Assembly: GCF_902806685.2 (NCBI RefSeq)
Contig: NC_048562.1
Coordinates: 5,904,249-5,968,248 of the forward strand
Source of the DNA: Maniola hyperantus
Lineage: Eukaryota > Arthropoda > Insecta > Lepidoptera > Nymphalidae
Reading direction: 5' to 3'
DNA: 64,000 bases
Below, in pieces: positions 54,401 through 55,626 of the stretch. The number at the start of each line of letters is the position of its first letter. Within the stretch, counting starts at the first letter, position 1. The position numbers were made by a program, and so were the translations under genes. The notes beneath the pieces are model-generated. The model ran no database searches. It was not told the origin of the DNA and saw nothing but the letters and a program-made list of their open reading frames with translations.

Positions 54401-55604
54401 CCGGTTTTTTATAAATTATACCGGGAAATCAAAGACTACCCACGGGATTTTTAACCAAATCGTAATTTTAAAAACGGCCAAGTGCGAGTCGGACTCGCAC
54501 ACTTAGGGCTCCGTACCATCGTATAAGAAATAACACTTTTAATTTTAATGGCAACCATCTTGAAATTTTTATTGTTTGCGCTGCAATAGACAAAAAAGAA
54601 AATATACATTTTATAATCAACTCTCTAACTATTACGGTTCACGAGATACAACCGTGCCGTGTAGGATTTTCGTCCCATCGGGCTATGAGAGTGAGGGAAT
54701 AGAGAGTGCATCTGTGTTTGCGCATCACTTGTGCACTGTAATATCTCCCGCGCAGACTCTTTGGAGACTCAGGCTGAGCTCTATAGAGCGCACTTTGACT
54801 TTGCTCAGACTAAGATTGAGTTAAAACGAGACAGATTTATGTGAGACATATGTCTTAAGTCTAAGCTAAAGCTAAAGCCAAGACTGCTGCCAAAAAACTT
54901 GGTATTCTCAACAAAGTCAAGCAGTACTTCACGTCGCACCAACTGGTAACCTTATATCAGGCCCAGGTCCGGTCGTGCATGGAGTACTGCAGTCATCTCT
55001 TCGATGGCTCTGCTAAATACCAACTAGCCGCTTTAGATGTCGTTGATCGTCGAGCCAGGAGACTTATAGGCGAAGATTCACCACTTTTGGGGAAGCTTCA
55101 AAGTCTTGATCACCGCCGAAAAGTTGCCGGCCTCAAAAATATTTCGGAGAGTATGCTCAGGAGCTGTTCGATCTTGTCCCTCCCTCACCTTTCTACCACC
55201 GTACCGCAAGACACCGGGCGAGTTTTCACCCCTATGTCGTCAACATTCCCTCTTCGCGTACGAAACACTTTGCGTCATCGTTCCTTATACGCATGGCTAG
55301 GGTCTGGAATACTCTTCCTAGATCAGTGTTTCCTGTCAATTATAATCCGGGTATCTTTAAAACAAGAGTGAATAGGCACCTTCTAGGCAAACGCGTCCCA
55401 TCTTAGGCCATATCATCACTTTCCATCAGGTGTGATCGTGGTCAAGCGTGCGCCTATAATTAATTTTAACGAATAAAAAAAAAAAAAAAAAAGCTAAGTC
55501 AGAGTGCGCTCTATAGAATGAAACCACAGCTTACCATAGACAATGTGCACGCATATGGTGAGCAGCACAGCACGGCAGCCCGTCCGCCATCTTCCCCGCG
55601 CCAT
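6323..55604 (-). CDS. SEA/EGF mucin-like type I membrane protein, complete, 19 coding exons
   Basis: Exons (high to low): 55604-55535, 34612-33032, 32471-32268, 31055-30888, 29700-29520, 28584-28511, 26765-26650, 24838-24764, 23292-23176, 21645-21498, 19851-19773, 18318-18184, 17425-17300, 15884-15776, 13922-13854, 10407-10319, 8793-8711, 7868-7756, 6445-6323. All junctions are GT-AG with matching phases; total 3660 nt, 1219 aa. Layout: signal peptide (1-24); acidic then Pro-rich stalk; Thr/Ser mucin-like tract (about 366-445); conserved block PYQPYRPRPGIVLDDTDF; EGF (about 737-777); SEA domain (about 780-895); Ca-binding EGF DLDEC (from 912); third EGF (to about 994); one TM helix (about 1000-1024); cytoplasmic tail (about 195 aa). 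SEA-EGF-TM architecture is typical of O-glycosylated apical cell-surface proteins; an epithelial matrix or adhesion role is inference. I do not recognise a named orthologue. Intron 1 is 20.9 kb and hosts a nested gene. Confidence 0.9.
6491..6748 (-). mobile_element. Family D tRNA-type SINE
   Basis: On - it starts CTCCCTGGCGCAGTGG (box A region) with box B GGTTCGATTCC, runs through CGTTCCGGTACGATGCCGTG and ends in an A-rich tail. Confidence 0.75.
7062..7277 (+). mobile_element. Family B element
   Basis: TATTATAAATGCGAAAGTGT at one end and GACGAAGTCGCGGGCATCAG at the other. Confidence 0.75.
7500..7722 (+). mobile_element. Family C element
   Basis: GACTGACTGACTGACTGA, CAAACTACTGGACGGATCGG and GCATAAGCTAGTA in order. 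Confidence 0.75.
7756..7868 (-). CDS. SEA/EGF gene exon 18: cytoplasmic tail
   Basis: Encodes GYTNHMASESTSSEASSHVQ, then ERADLLVPRPKSRARSMH. It is required to bridge the phase between exons 17 and 19. Donor GTGAGT. The acceptor AG and the first bases GTTACAC coincide with the terminal repeat of a MITE-like element (7862-8221). Confidence 0.8.
7862..8221. mobile_element. MITE-like element with GTGTAACC ends and AT-rich inverted repeats
   Basis: The left end GTGTAACC plus about 55 bp of AT-rich sequence ending in GTCGG is the inverse of the right end (CCGACATATATA ... GGTTACAC). No clear target duplication. The left end coincides with the exon 18 acceptor. Confidence 0.5.
8226..8500 (+). mobile_element. 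Family E MITE, 3'-truncated
   Basis: Starts GTGTAACCAAAACGCTAGC and is cut at AAATCACT by SINE-like sequence. Confidence 0.65.
8500..8708 (+). mobile_element. SINE-like 3' fragment ending in (GAT)n at the exon 17 donor
   Basis: GAGGAAACCTGCATACCTGA, GAGAGTTCTCCATAATGTTC and the GATGATGATGATGATTAC tail, which directly abuts the exon 17 splice donor. Confidence 0.6.
8711..8793 (-). CDS. SEA/EGF gene exon 17: cytoplasmic tail
   Basis: Encodes MGIHGGHHTGTMNTSRANTA then ASHHNLY. Acceptor GTTTCTAG, donor GTAATC. The donor is immediately followed by the (ATC)n end of a SINE-like repeat. Confidence 0.82.
8837..9565 (+). mobile_element. Pogo-like end fused to family A, with a nested family C copy
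   Basis: ACAGTAGAAACTCTATTATC and GATTATCCGGACTACCAACA are a pogo/Tigger-type end. Family A follows directly (GGCCAAGTGCGAGTCAGACT) and ends GTACGGAACCCTAAAA. A - strand family C copy (9128-9352) interrupts it. Confidence 0.6.
9588..9725 (+). mobile_element. Family D SINE, truncated
   Basis: CTCCCTGGCGCAGTGG and box B GGTTCGATTCC are clear; the body degenerates after about 9680. Confidence 0.6.
10319..10407 (-). CDS. SEA/EGF gene exon 16: cytoplasmic tail
   Basis: Phase selects QADHTATMATRPSSAMFGGY, then PTLPPVPLP. Two other frames are open but do not fit the neighbours. The acceptor is GACAGCAG, so one Gln may be optional. The donor GTAAAA is followed by TE sequence. Confidence 0.82.
10435..10932 (-). 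mobile_element. Jockey-like LINE 3' end
   Basis: On - it reads FDKLPEVIKNTPSILHFKRK then LHDLLLNKMYY...DYFMDKNL and a stop, then a 3' UTR and (AATA)n tail. 5'-truncated and head-to-head with the next LINE. Confidence 0.7.
10936..12735 (+). mobile_element. Jockey-like LINE, 3' half, interrupted by an L element
   Basis: The reverse-transcriptase catalytic motif ILFADDSTV is present, followed by KTKIMTF and TKFLGLHIDDGLNWK. The ORF breaks at 11597 where an L element (11598-12270) is inserted, then resumes as GNSIFNMAPQLYNKLPASLA and ends with a stop near 12435. A (TTTGA)n-type tail ends near 12735. The 5' end is missing, so it cannot be autonomous. Confidence 0.8.
11598..12270 (+). mobile_element. 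L element with about 330-bp internal palindrome
   Basis: Begins AACCGACTTCAAAAAAAGGA and ends CGAAGTCGGTTTTT. The 3' half (about 11950-12260) folds on itself nearly perfectly around 12110. Inserted in the LINE ORF. Copies at 14874, 18599, 53167 and 57868. Confidence 0.7.
12736..13282. other. Intron sequence with no recognisable gene
   Basis: AT-rich, with a short GTTAACAGACTAACAG-type quasi-repeat around 12985-13070. No splice-bounded ORF. Confidence 0.4.
13283..13700 (+). mobile_element. Truncated family A followed by a variant family C
   Basis: AACCGGCCAAGTGCGAGTCA starts the first; CCTGACTGACTGACTGAC with TATCAACGCACAGCCTAAAC marks the second. Confidence 0.55.
13854..13922 (-). CDS. SEA/EGF gene exon 15: cytoplasmic tail
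   Basis: A 69-nt exon, phase 0 on both sides, encodes VTLEERMRWAQIAEAMVQAS then HYT. The region from LEERMRWAQIAEAM is likely helical. Acceptor GCGTTACAG, donor GTGAGA. Confidence 0.85.
14055..14076 (+). repeat. Poly-C run of 22
   Basis: An uninterrupted C run in an otherwise AT-rich intron, next to a GC-rich block (14080-14180) that looks TE-derived. Confidence 0.9.
14255..14340 (+). mobile_element. LINE 3' tail fragment
   Basis: GCGTCCCATCTTAGGCCACA and GTGGTCAAGCGTGCGCCTAT match the 3' end of the LINE at 54870-55490. Confidence 0.55.
14565..14752 (+). repeat. 12-bp-type minisatellite (GTTCGACTC family)
   Basis: Degenerate units of the form AGTTCGACTCTT and GTTCGAATCG repeat through the interval. 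Any ORF reading is low-complexity (SSSTLVRIEF). Confidence 0.8.
14780..15735 (+). mobile_element. Jockey-like LINE 3' end split by an L element
   Basis: LHKFKKCVKSMLLKKAYYTV precedes and an AAAGCTTGGATTTGA segment follows the insertion. The 3' tail (AGCAACCGCCGAGTTTCTTG) ends in (TTCTA)n. Confidence 0.65.
14874..15500 (-). mobile_element. L element copy inside a LINE
   Basis: Carries the palindrome (centre near 15000) and ends GAAGTCGGTTAAA. Closely similar to 11598-12270 in inverse orientation. Confidence 0.7.
15776..15884 (-). CDS. SEA/EGF gene exon 14: juxtamembrane cytoplasmic tail
   Basis: Encodes RKWSREQKAMGMGSPVFNYM, then TANTIKTPPVGQPPYQ. Positive charge right after the TM helix fits N-out/C-in topology. 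Acceptor ATTTTCGCAG, donor GTAATC. A 12-copy 60-bp array lies 42 bp upstream of the acceptor. Confidence 0.88.
15926..16645 (+). repeat. 60-bp tandem array, 12 copies, almost identical
   Basis: Unit AATTTGTAAGGTAGACCTGC followed by TAAAAGAACTTAATACTAAA and GAAATACTTAATAGTGGTTA. I see one substitution in 720 bp (A to G at 16338). It lies 42 bp from exon 14. Confidence 0.95.
16754..17217 (-). mobile_element. Two adjacent family C copies in tandem
   Basis: 16754-16989 and 16990-17217 both start CTAGCTTATGCTCGCGACTT and end in CACCTTT.CCTTTTATATAT. Confidence 0.75.
17300..17425 (-). CDS. SEA/EGF gene exon 13: EGF 3 end and transmembrane helix
   Basis: Encodes CTSGYYGSTCEMDGE and then about 25 uninterrupted small or hydrophobic residues (from VIGVAVGASLAAAL to ALLSW), a single-pass TM helix. 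Arg/Lys residues follow in exon 14 on the cytoplasmic side. Acceptor TTTTCCAG, donor GTAATA. Confidence 0.92.
17660..18130 (+). repeat. 12-bp-type minisatellite, longer array
   Basis: About 470 bp of GAGTTCGACTCTTGTTCGAA-like units, the same family as 14565-14752. It sits between exons 12 and 13. Confidence 0.85.
18184..18318 (-). CDS. SEA/EGF gene exon 12: end of EGF 2, start of EGF 3
   Basis: Encodes CACPDTTLDVSTVAHRSGRD, then CRACAASHCSERGVCRYTNG and QPYC. Cys spacing supports a closing cbEGF and a new EGF. It is strikingly GC-rich compared with its introns. Acceptor ATTTTTTCAG, donor GTAAGT. Confidence 0.9.
18388..18600 (-). mobile_element. Family B element
   Basis: ACTAGCTGATGCCTGCGACT start, CCGGGATAAAAAGTAGCC in the middle. 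Confidence 0.7.
18599..19119 (-). mobile_element. L element, half palindrome
   Basis: Begins within the palindrome at GCCGGTGCCAATTAGCTTTA and ends GAAGTCGGTTAAAA. 5' arm missing. Confidence 0.65.
19518..19748 (+). mobile_element. Family C element
   Basis: AAAAGGTGACTGACTGACTG to GGGAATAAGCTAGTTT. It ends about 25 bp before the exon 11 donor. Confidence 0.75.
19773..19851 (-). CDS. SEA/EGF gene exon 11: calcium-binding EGF, first part
   Basis: Encodes (D)LDECTSSDFNDCHALAVC then TNTWGAF. The D-x-D-E-C start and N-T-x-G-A-F/Y motif are the calcium-binding EGF signature. Acceptor TTTTTGTTACAG, donor GTGAGA. TE sequence begins a few bases past the donor. Confidence 0.9.
20003..20470 (+). mobile_element. 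LINE 3' end (Jockey/CR1-like), ORF intact to stop
   Basis: RIQRRAVRLVDDSKLTGSLE, LEHRRDVSSLCVFYRLYNGE and FKGRTNKFLKGRQRI are the typical C-terminal end of an insect LINE ORF2. The 3' UTR holds CACTTAACATCAGGTGACCC and an A-rich tail. Confidence 0.75.
20515..21495 (+). repeat. About 20-bp minisatellite, interrupted by a SINE
   Basis: Units near GTATAAGTTGAACCCGACAT at 20515-20990 and 21350-21492. The intervening 21000-21330 is a family D SINE; a LINE or SINE-like patch (about 20640-20760) also interrupts. Confidence 0.75.
21000..21330 (+). mobile_element. Family D tRNA-type SINE, full length
   Basis: CTCCCTGGCGCAGTGGTGAG and GGTTCGATTCC (box A and B positions), body AGCGTTCCGGTACGATGCCG, tail TCTGAATAAATAAAATAAA. 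Confidence 0.8.
21498..21645 (-). CDS. SEA/EGF gene exon 10: SEA domain end
   Basis: Encodes MQETPETLRTAVATDIQKHI, then IGVIRRRSNNIGASALWVDS, the second SEA helix and last strand, then VAGSVLPLV. Acceptor TCTTGTTCCAG, donor GTAAGT. It sits next to the 20-bp minisatellite. Confidence 0.88.
21753..22026 (-). mobile_element. MITE with about 50-bp terminal inverted repeats
   Basis: Both ends carry TTACGTCTCACCAAACCAAA and its inverse. The internal part is the reverse of the copy at 52757-53052. Confidence 0.7.
22027..23175. other. Intron sequence, nothing recognised
   Basis: About 1.1 kb without a splice-bounded ORF or clear TE; ATTCATTC-type simple sequence near 23080-23150. Confidence 0.4.
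23176..23292 (-). CDS. SEA/EGF gene exon 9: SEA domain core
   Basis: Encodes IDSAFSMTPFSDDFVSGTVN and later HRGVYVNYTVL. Some SEA domains self-cleave at G-S-V-V-V; here the matching turn reads RGVYVNYTV with no Ser after Gly, so self-cleavage is not expected. Acceptor GATTTACAG, donor GTAAGT. Confidence 0.87.
23670..23797 (+). mobile_element. RTE-like LINE 3' end
   Basis: WMRKAEDRVWWRALGLCPAV then DANRLMDWIG ends in (GGATT)n; the same sequence is inverted at 1192-1330 and 48158. Confidence 0.6.
23799..24745 (+). repeat. 200-223-bp tandem repeat, four units plus P-element half
   Basis: GTTAAAACGAGACAGAG recurs at 23812, 24034, 24257 and 24457, with a diverged start (GTTAAAAAGAGACAGAG) at 24656, giving spacing 222, 223, 200 and 199. 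The last unit runs into a P-type palindromic MITE. The unit includes GACCTCGTCTTCGCCGGCGA. Confidence 0.85.
24764..24838 (-). CDS. SEA/EGF gene exon 8: SEA domain
   Basis: Encodes VAWDAKLADKESDPYHQMSY then EAVRA. The segment from SDPYHQM through the following IDSAF matches the first helix of SEA domains. Phase 0 on both sides. Acceptor ATATTTTCAG, donor GTGGGT. Confidence 0.87.
24890..25255 (-). mobile_element. LINE 3' end
   Basis: On - : LVIPASRLSKVSNSFARNSI then RFYNKLPEDILEMSLNKFKV and a stop at 25052-25050. 5'-truncated. Confidence 0.7.
25465..25572 (-). mobile_element. LINE 3' tail fragment
   Basis: AGAATAGAATATATTTTTAT at the start and GGTTCGGAATGCCGTT near the end, as in 30748-30870. 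Confidence 0.5.
25587..25937 (-). mobile_element. Family E MITE
   Basis: GGGTGTAACCAGAACGCTAGC at one end and GCCAGCGTTCTGGTTACACC at the other form clear terminal inverted repeats. Confidence 0.75.
25967..26187 (+). mobile_element. Family C element
   Basis: TATAAAAGGAAAACTTGACTG to CACGAGCTTAAGCTTT. Confidence 0.65.
26275..26632 (+). mobile_element. Family A2 element (variant), 5'-truncated
   Basis: Shares AAATTAGCACTTTAAAACATC-like sequence, AACGATACCCCACACTATGG and GACGGACGGACATGG with the longer copy at 56535-57106. Confidence 0.65.
26650..26765 (-). CDS. SEA/EGF gene exon 7: EGF 1 end and SEA start
   Basis: Encodes GISSCQCRPGYARRIHRDPC, the second half of an EGF, then RRVVSLIMNLRVDRIYDRK, the first SEA strand. 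Of two nearby CAG acceptors, the one at 26766-26767 (TCTTCCAG) keeps frame; the inner one would shift it. Confidence 0.88.
27243..27474 (+). mobile_element. Variant family C element
   Basis: Diverged copy: TATCAACGCACAGCCTAAAC, CACCCCTGAGTGGGTTAAAT, GAGCATAAGCTAGT. Confidence 0.6.
28132..28298. mobile_element. Palindromic MITE, 167 bp
   Basis: AATGTGGCTAATTCCTTTGT and its inverse bound arms of about 57 bp, with CACGTCTAA facing TTTAGACGTG across the loop. Confidence 0.75.
28511..28584 (-). CDS. SEA/EGF gene exon 6: first half of EGF 1
   Basis: Encodes IDTCIVGDDSTCDQAQ then NEKCRTEA, giving three cysteines with EGF-like spacing. Acceptor CTTATAG, donor GTATAT. Confidence 0.85.
28913..29455 (+). 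mobile_element. Family E MITE with nested family B
   Basis: Begins GGTGTAACCAGAACGTTGGC. Family B (29027-29226) splits ACGATAT from TTGCAAATAAAACATCTG. The right end is degraded near 29450. Confidence 0.7.
29520..29700 (-). CDS. SEA/EGF gene exon 5: Pro/His-rich linker
   Basis: All three frames are open here. Phase with exons 4 and 6 selects the frame reading SSHSTLGPSLGTGVAIPADD, then a Pro run and HPHPHSGPGQRPHTYRR. Acceptor TTTTCTTCCAG, donor GTTAGA. The two other open frames are shadows. Confidence 0.8.
30500..30550 (+). repeat. (TTCTA)n microsatellite
   Basis: About 10 units of TTCTA. Confidence 0.9.
30655..30745 (+). repeat. (GAAAC/GAAAT)n pentanucleotide array
   Basis: About 18 units. 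The inverse strand is open in all frames (SFRFVSFRF-type), which is an artefact of the repeat. Confidence 0.9.
30748..30870 (-). mobile_element. LINE 3' tail
   Basis: AAAATATTTTTTATTCAACT and GGTTCGGAATGCCCTTCCTA then GAACCAGCAAGAAACTCGGC, inverse of the tail at 36545-36690. Confidence 0.65.
30888..31055 (-). CDS. SEA/EGF gene exon 4
   Basis: Encodes HVESINLHPTDHDIIVSPSG, then DHGFVSIDGKRTYLNLFDTP and TTSITPTKVQSAHQT. Acceptor TTTATTTCCAG, donor GTAAGT. A LINE tail (30748-30870) ends about 18 bp past the donor. Confidence 0.88.
31098..31570 (+). mobile_element. Family D SINE split by another insertion
   Basis: The SINE head CCTCCCTGGCGCAGTG ends at about 31113 and resumes at 31512 (GAGCGCTGTAGTCTTATC ... 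GGGCTCGATTCCTGG). The insert ends in (AATG)n plus LINE-tail-like sequence. Confidence 0.55.
31571..32267. other. Intron sequence, low complexity, no gene
   Basis: Has an (AC)n-like patch (31720-31765) and an A-rich run (31917-31955). No supported feature otherwise. Confidence 0.4.
32268..32471 (-). CDS. SEA/EGF gene exon 3
   Basis: Encodes SQGIPYQPYRPRPGIVLDD and on through GSRYRPPDAPIITAAETHLP to GYGEIFDVTVSAIQGPG. Acceptor AAATCCACAG, donor GTAAGT. The block up to DDTDFKP reads as conserved rather than low-complexity sequence. Confidence 0.88.
32698..32938 (+). mobile_element. tRNA-headed SINE (tRNA-Arg-like)
   Basis: GTGATAGCCTAGTGGTTAGG resembles box A and GGTTCGATCCCGGGC box B; the anticodon loop region reads CTTCTAAT. 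The body ends in GAGAGTTCTCCATAATG like 8500-8708. Confidence 0.65.
33032..34612 (-). CDS. SEA/EGF gene exon 2: large stalk and mucin-like exon
   Basis: At 1581 nt this is by far the largest exon. Acceptor GTCTTTACAG, donor GTAAGT. It encodes an acidic N-terminal part, a Pro-rich middle (PPPHSYHPTKIPPPYPF, RPLPPWQRRPRPPYNRR), a Thr/Ser run of the mucin type (TTSSTTTTTTEVTTTSTEKT) and a Lys/Glu-rich low-complexity segment. The open frame continues upstream of the acceptor, but the in-phase start is the separate exon 1, not that extension. Confidence 0.9.
34720..35129 (-). mobile_element. Family A element
   Basis: TTTTTAGGGTTCCGTACCTC to TGACTCGCAATTGGCTTG. Confidence 0.75.
35336..35960 (-). 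mobile_element. Family C element split by a LINE
   Basis: Left part 35336-35497, right part 35910-35960. GTTGAT is present on both sides of the insert, consistent with target duplication. Confidence 0.65.
35498..35909 (-). mobile_element. 5'-truncated LINE with short target duplication
   Basis: On - : RVPESNSNLRPRKNKLFVVP then a stop after LLKYAESIT, and an A-rich tail. Flanked by GTTGAT. Confidence 0.65.
36172..36300 (+). mobile_element. P palindromic MITE, right end truncated
   Basis: GGCTGAGATCTATAGGGCGC, then GTTAAAACGAGACAG and its inverse CTGTCTCGTTTTAAC. Confidence 0.7.
36325..36695 (+). mobile_element. Jockey-like LINE 3' end
   Basis: NKIPQTILDLALHKFKKSIK, then AGCAACCGCCGAGTTTCTTG and a TTTATTTATT tail. 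Confidence 0.65.
36691..36890 (-). repeat. Inverse single copy of the 200-223-bp satellite unit
   Basis: GACAAAAGACGCCCTAAGCA and TCGCCGGCGAAGACGAGG are the inverse of the array at 23799-24745. Confidence 0.75.
37250..37718 (-). mobile_element. Two tandem family C copies
   Basis: 37250-37490 and 37496-37718, both starting AATAGCTTATGCCCGCGACT. Confidence 0.75.
37963..38389 (+). mobile_element. Family A element, full length
   Basis: AAAAAACCGGCCCAGTGCGA to GGTACGGAACCCTAAAA. Confidence 0.78.
38463..38853 (+). mobile_element. MITE (AGTCCCGCAAATTGC ends) with nested LINE
   Basis: Terminal repeats AGTCCCGCAAATTGCTA and TAGCAATTTGCGGGACT, flanked by TATA on both sides (38459-38462, 38854-38857). 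A LINE occupies 38550-38788. Confidence 0.8.
38550..38788 (+). mobile_element. 5'-truncated LINE fragment with 11-bp target duplication
   Basis: NPKYDLLQLIIQGKIKGRRR then PGRRRISWLKNLRQWF and LFRAAVNKIQLAFMIANLR with stop; (GAA)n tail. ATCAGCTCGAA is duplicated at 38539 and 38789. Confidence 0.85.
39004..39215 (+). mobile_element. Family C element
   Basis: AAAAGGTGACTGACTGACTG to GCATAAGCTAGTAG. Confidence 0.7.
39247..39666 (-). mobile_element. Family A element
   Basis: TTTTTTAGGGTTCCGTACCT to CTTGACCGGTTTTTT. Confidence 0.75.
39856..40030 (+). mobile_element. tRNA-like SINE heads (Arg-like, then Phe-like)
   Basis: The first head is truncated (GTGATAGCTTAGGTGTTAGG, GTTCGATCCCGGGC). The second, about 39952-40025, is a nearly cloverleaf sequence with GGACTGAAAACCG (GAA anticodon position) and box B GGTTCAAACCC; the acceptor ends do not pair, so it is probably a SINE and not a tRNA gene. 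Confidence 0.5.
40326..40805. mobile_element. Inverted pair of family D SINEs
   Basis: 40326-40440 (+, 3' part) and 40480-40805 (-, full length) face each other around an AT-rich spacer. Confidence 0.75.
40884..41030. mobile_element. P palindromic MITE, 147 bp, complete
   Basis: GCTGAGATCTATAGAGCGCA and TGCGCTCTGTAGATCTCAGC are the two ends; the whole element folds into one hairpin. Confidence 0.85.
41340..41733 (-). mobile_element. Pogo/Tigger-like MITE containing part of family A
   Basis: Ends CAGTGGAAACTCGATTAACC and CCGGATAATCGAGTTTCTAC are inverse. The interior (41455-41665) is family A joined at the same point as in 8837-9565. Confidence 0.7.
42052..42972 (+). mobile_element. Cluster of family C copies
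   Basis: 42052-42287 full, 42292-42480 partial, 42600-42672 3' end, 42674-42972 interrupted near 42768-42860. All same orientation. Confidence 0.7.
43626..44068 (+). mobile_element. Family A element, full length
   Basis: AAAAAACCGGCTAAGTGCGA to GTACGGAACCCTAAAAA with (CAGA)n before the end. Confidence 0.78.
44069..44731. other. Upstream region of the cuticle gene, no gene seen
   Basis: About 660 bp with TATATAAGG near 44342 and several stops. Could hold enhancers of the cuticle gene or an unrecognised solo LTR; nothing firm. Confidence 0.3.
44732..44788 (+). promoter_or_regulatory. Core promoter of the nested cuticular protein gene
   Basis: TATATAA at 44752-44758 is followed by an arthropod initiator TCAGT at 44784-44788, about 32 bp downstream. 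TGACGTCA lies at 44732-44739. The ATG follows at 44821, giving a 5' UTR of about 35 nt. Confidence 0.65.
44821..46757 (+). CDS. Non-RR Ala/Pro-rich cuticular protein, complete, nested in SEA/EGF intron 1
   Basis: Three exons (44821-44832, 45419-45757, 46551-46757) give 558 nt, 185 aa. Exon 1 encodes only MRFL; the intron inside the signal peptide is a hallmark of insect cuticle protein genes. Exon 2 continues the signal peptide (IVTVAVFACAAAAPSA) and encodes LLPAAYSAGLINPWASPLAA, then a possibly helical segment (AAIEANNNAVDAVRAVNDQV, SELQGRAINAAEDHAWQSV). Exon 3 has repeats of APIATYSAAPVATY and ends AYARAW. Ala, Pro, Val and Tyr dominate and no chitin-binding R&R consensus is seen, so it belongs with low-complexity or otherwise unclassified cuticular proteins, secreted by epidermis into cuticle. 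Donors GTTAGT (twice), acceptors TTCCAACAG and TTGTCCCCAG. Intron 2 carries LINE debris. The subfamily is not certain. Confidence 0.92.
45243..45349. mobile_element. P-related palindromic MITE with alternative arms
   Basis: Ends CAGCCGTACTCAGAGTCGC and GCGACTCTGAGTACGGGTG; core GTTAAAACGATACAG shared with P. Lies in intron 1 of the cuticle gene. Confidence 0.75.
45782..46375 (-). mobile_element. LINE tail and RTE reverse-transcriptase fragment in cuticle intron 2
   Basis: 45782-45900 is a LINE 3' tail. 45905-46375 on - encodes VLPVMTYGSETWSLTMDLI, RAMERAMCGVSLRNQIRHEE and IAQRVAKLKWQWAGHIVR, the C-terminal end of RTE-type reverse transcriptase. Confidence 0.75.
46795..46800 (+). terminator. 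Poly(A) signal ATTAAA of the cuticular protein gene
   Basis: ATTAAA lies 38 bp after the stop and is followed by AT-rich sequence; no other candidate is as close. Confidence 0.5.
47040..47590 (+). mobile_element. Family B split by a - strand family A
   Basis: B runs 47040-47175 and 47506-47590; A (47178-47505) lies between GGCTACTTTTT and the CAGCAAAATCAAAG continuation. Confidence 0.65.
47695..47738. other. Short perfect hairpin
   Basis: AATCGTTGCACATAAGT and ACTTATGTGCAACGATT form 17-bp perfect arms with an 8-nt loop. Confidence 0.7.
47800..47902 (+). mobile_element. LINE 3' tail with (TTCTA)n
   Basis: GGCATTCCGAACCAGTGGTA ... AACATTCTATTCTATTC, as at 15640-15735. Confidence 0.65.
48158..48570 (-). 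mobile_element. RTE-type LINE 3' end
   Basis: On - : YGAETWTLTVGLVHKFKVAQ, RAMERAMLGISLRDKIRIEE and VTDIAQRISQLKWQWAGHV; ends in (GATT)n. A frame break follows WAGHV. Confidence 0.75.
49160..49287 (+). mobile_element. Family A element, truncated
   Basis: Degenerate start AACCAGCCTAATGAGAGTCA, stops at AAAATCTGTTTTACAA. Confidence 0.55.
49317..49586 (-). repeat. LTR (3' LTR in element orientation)
   Basis: 270 bp, matches 51533-51802 base for base by eye. TG...CA ends. Confidence 0.9.
51533..51802 (-). repeat. LTR (5' LTR in element orientation)
   Basis: 270 bp, followed on - by the TGGCGACC primer-binding site. Confidence 0.9.
52125..52740 (-). mobile_element. Unclassified GC-rich block with 171-codon ORF and LINE-like tail
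   Basis: The - strand ORF (52732-52217) contains GDWVTGTPKQTTATQPATSA and an Arg-rich C-terminus. An A-rich tail with (AGAAT)n ends at about 52125. Composition differs from the flanks. Most likely a LINE 3' part, but I recognise no motif; the antisense frame is also open, which weakens the coding case. Confidence 0.35.
52757..53052 (+). mobile_element. MITE with about 70-bp terminal inverted repeats
   Basis: ACCCGTAGTACAAGATTTTA and inverse at the ends; TCGAGAGTCGAAATACTTCC and inverse inside. Second copy at 21753. Confidence 0.75.
53167..53642 (-). mobile_element. L element, truncated
   Basis: Starts in the palindrome arm (GACCCCAAAAAATATTATTA) and ends GAAGTCGGTTAAAA. Confidence 0.65.
53843..54470 (+). 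mobile_element. Family B split by a - strand family A
   Basis: B: 53843-53989 and 54412-54470; A: 53990-54411. The break in B falls after GGCTATTTT, the same place as at 47040-47590. Confidence 0.7.
54773..55515 (+). mobile_element. P MITE interrupted by a LINE
   Basis: CTGAGCTCTATAGAGCGCAC begins it and AGTGCGCTCTATAGAAT ends it. The LINE (54870-55490) sits between AAGCTAA repeats. Confidence 0.75.
54870..55490 (+). mobile_element. LINE 3' end with frameshift and 7-bp target duplication
   Basis: VKQYFTSHQLVTLYQAQVRS then CMEYCSHLFDGSAKYQLAAL, frame change near 55142, then FDLVPPSPFYHRTARHRASF and a stop. A-tail of 18; AAGCTAA at 54863-54869 and 55491-55497. It ends about 45 bp from SEA/EGF exon 1. 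Confidence 0.8.
55535..55604 (-). CDS. SEA/EGF gene exon 1: start codon and signal peptide
   Basis: The exon encodes MARGRWRTGCRAVLLTICVH then IVY and the first base of Gly, with donor GTAAGC at 55534. The basic n-region followed by a short hydrophobic run is a signal peptide. The leftover G joins GT of exon 2 to give Gly-Tyr-Glu-Glu. CpG-rich surroundings contrast with the AT-rich repeats nearby. The ATG sits in CAAGATGGCGCG, close to the TISU/YY1-type initiator. Confidence 0.85.
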
Positions 55605-55626
55605 CTTGGTTCTGTCGTGACGTCAC
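55597..55626 (-). promoter_or_regulatory. TISU-like start context and CRE palindrome at SEA/EGF exon 1
   Basis: The start codon is embedded in CAAGATGGCGCG (55608-55597), near the TISU consensus SAASATGGCGGC found on genes with very short 5' UTRs. TGACGTCA (55618-55625) lies just upstream, suggesting a CREB/ATF site and a start of transcription close by. TATA is not evident. Confidence 0.45.
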
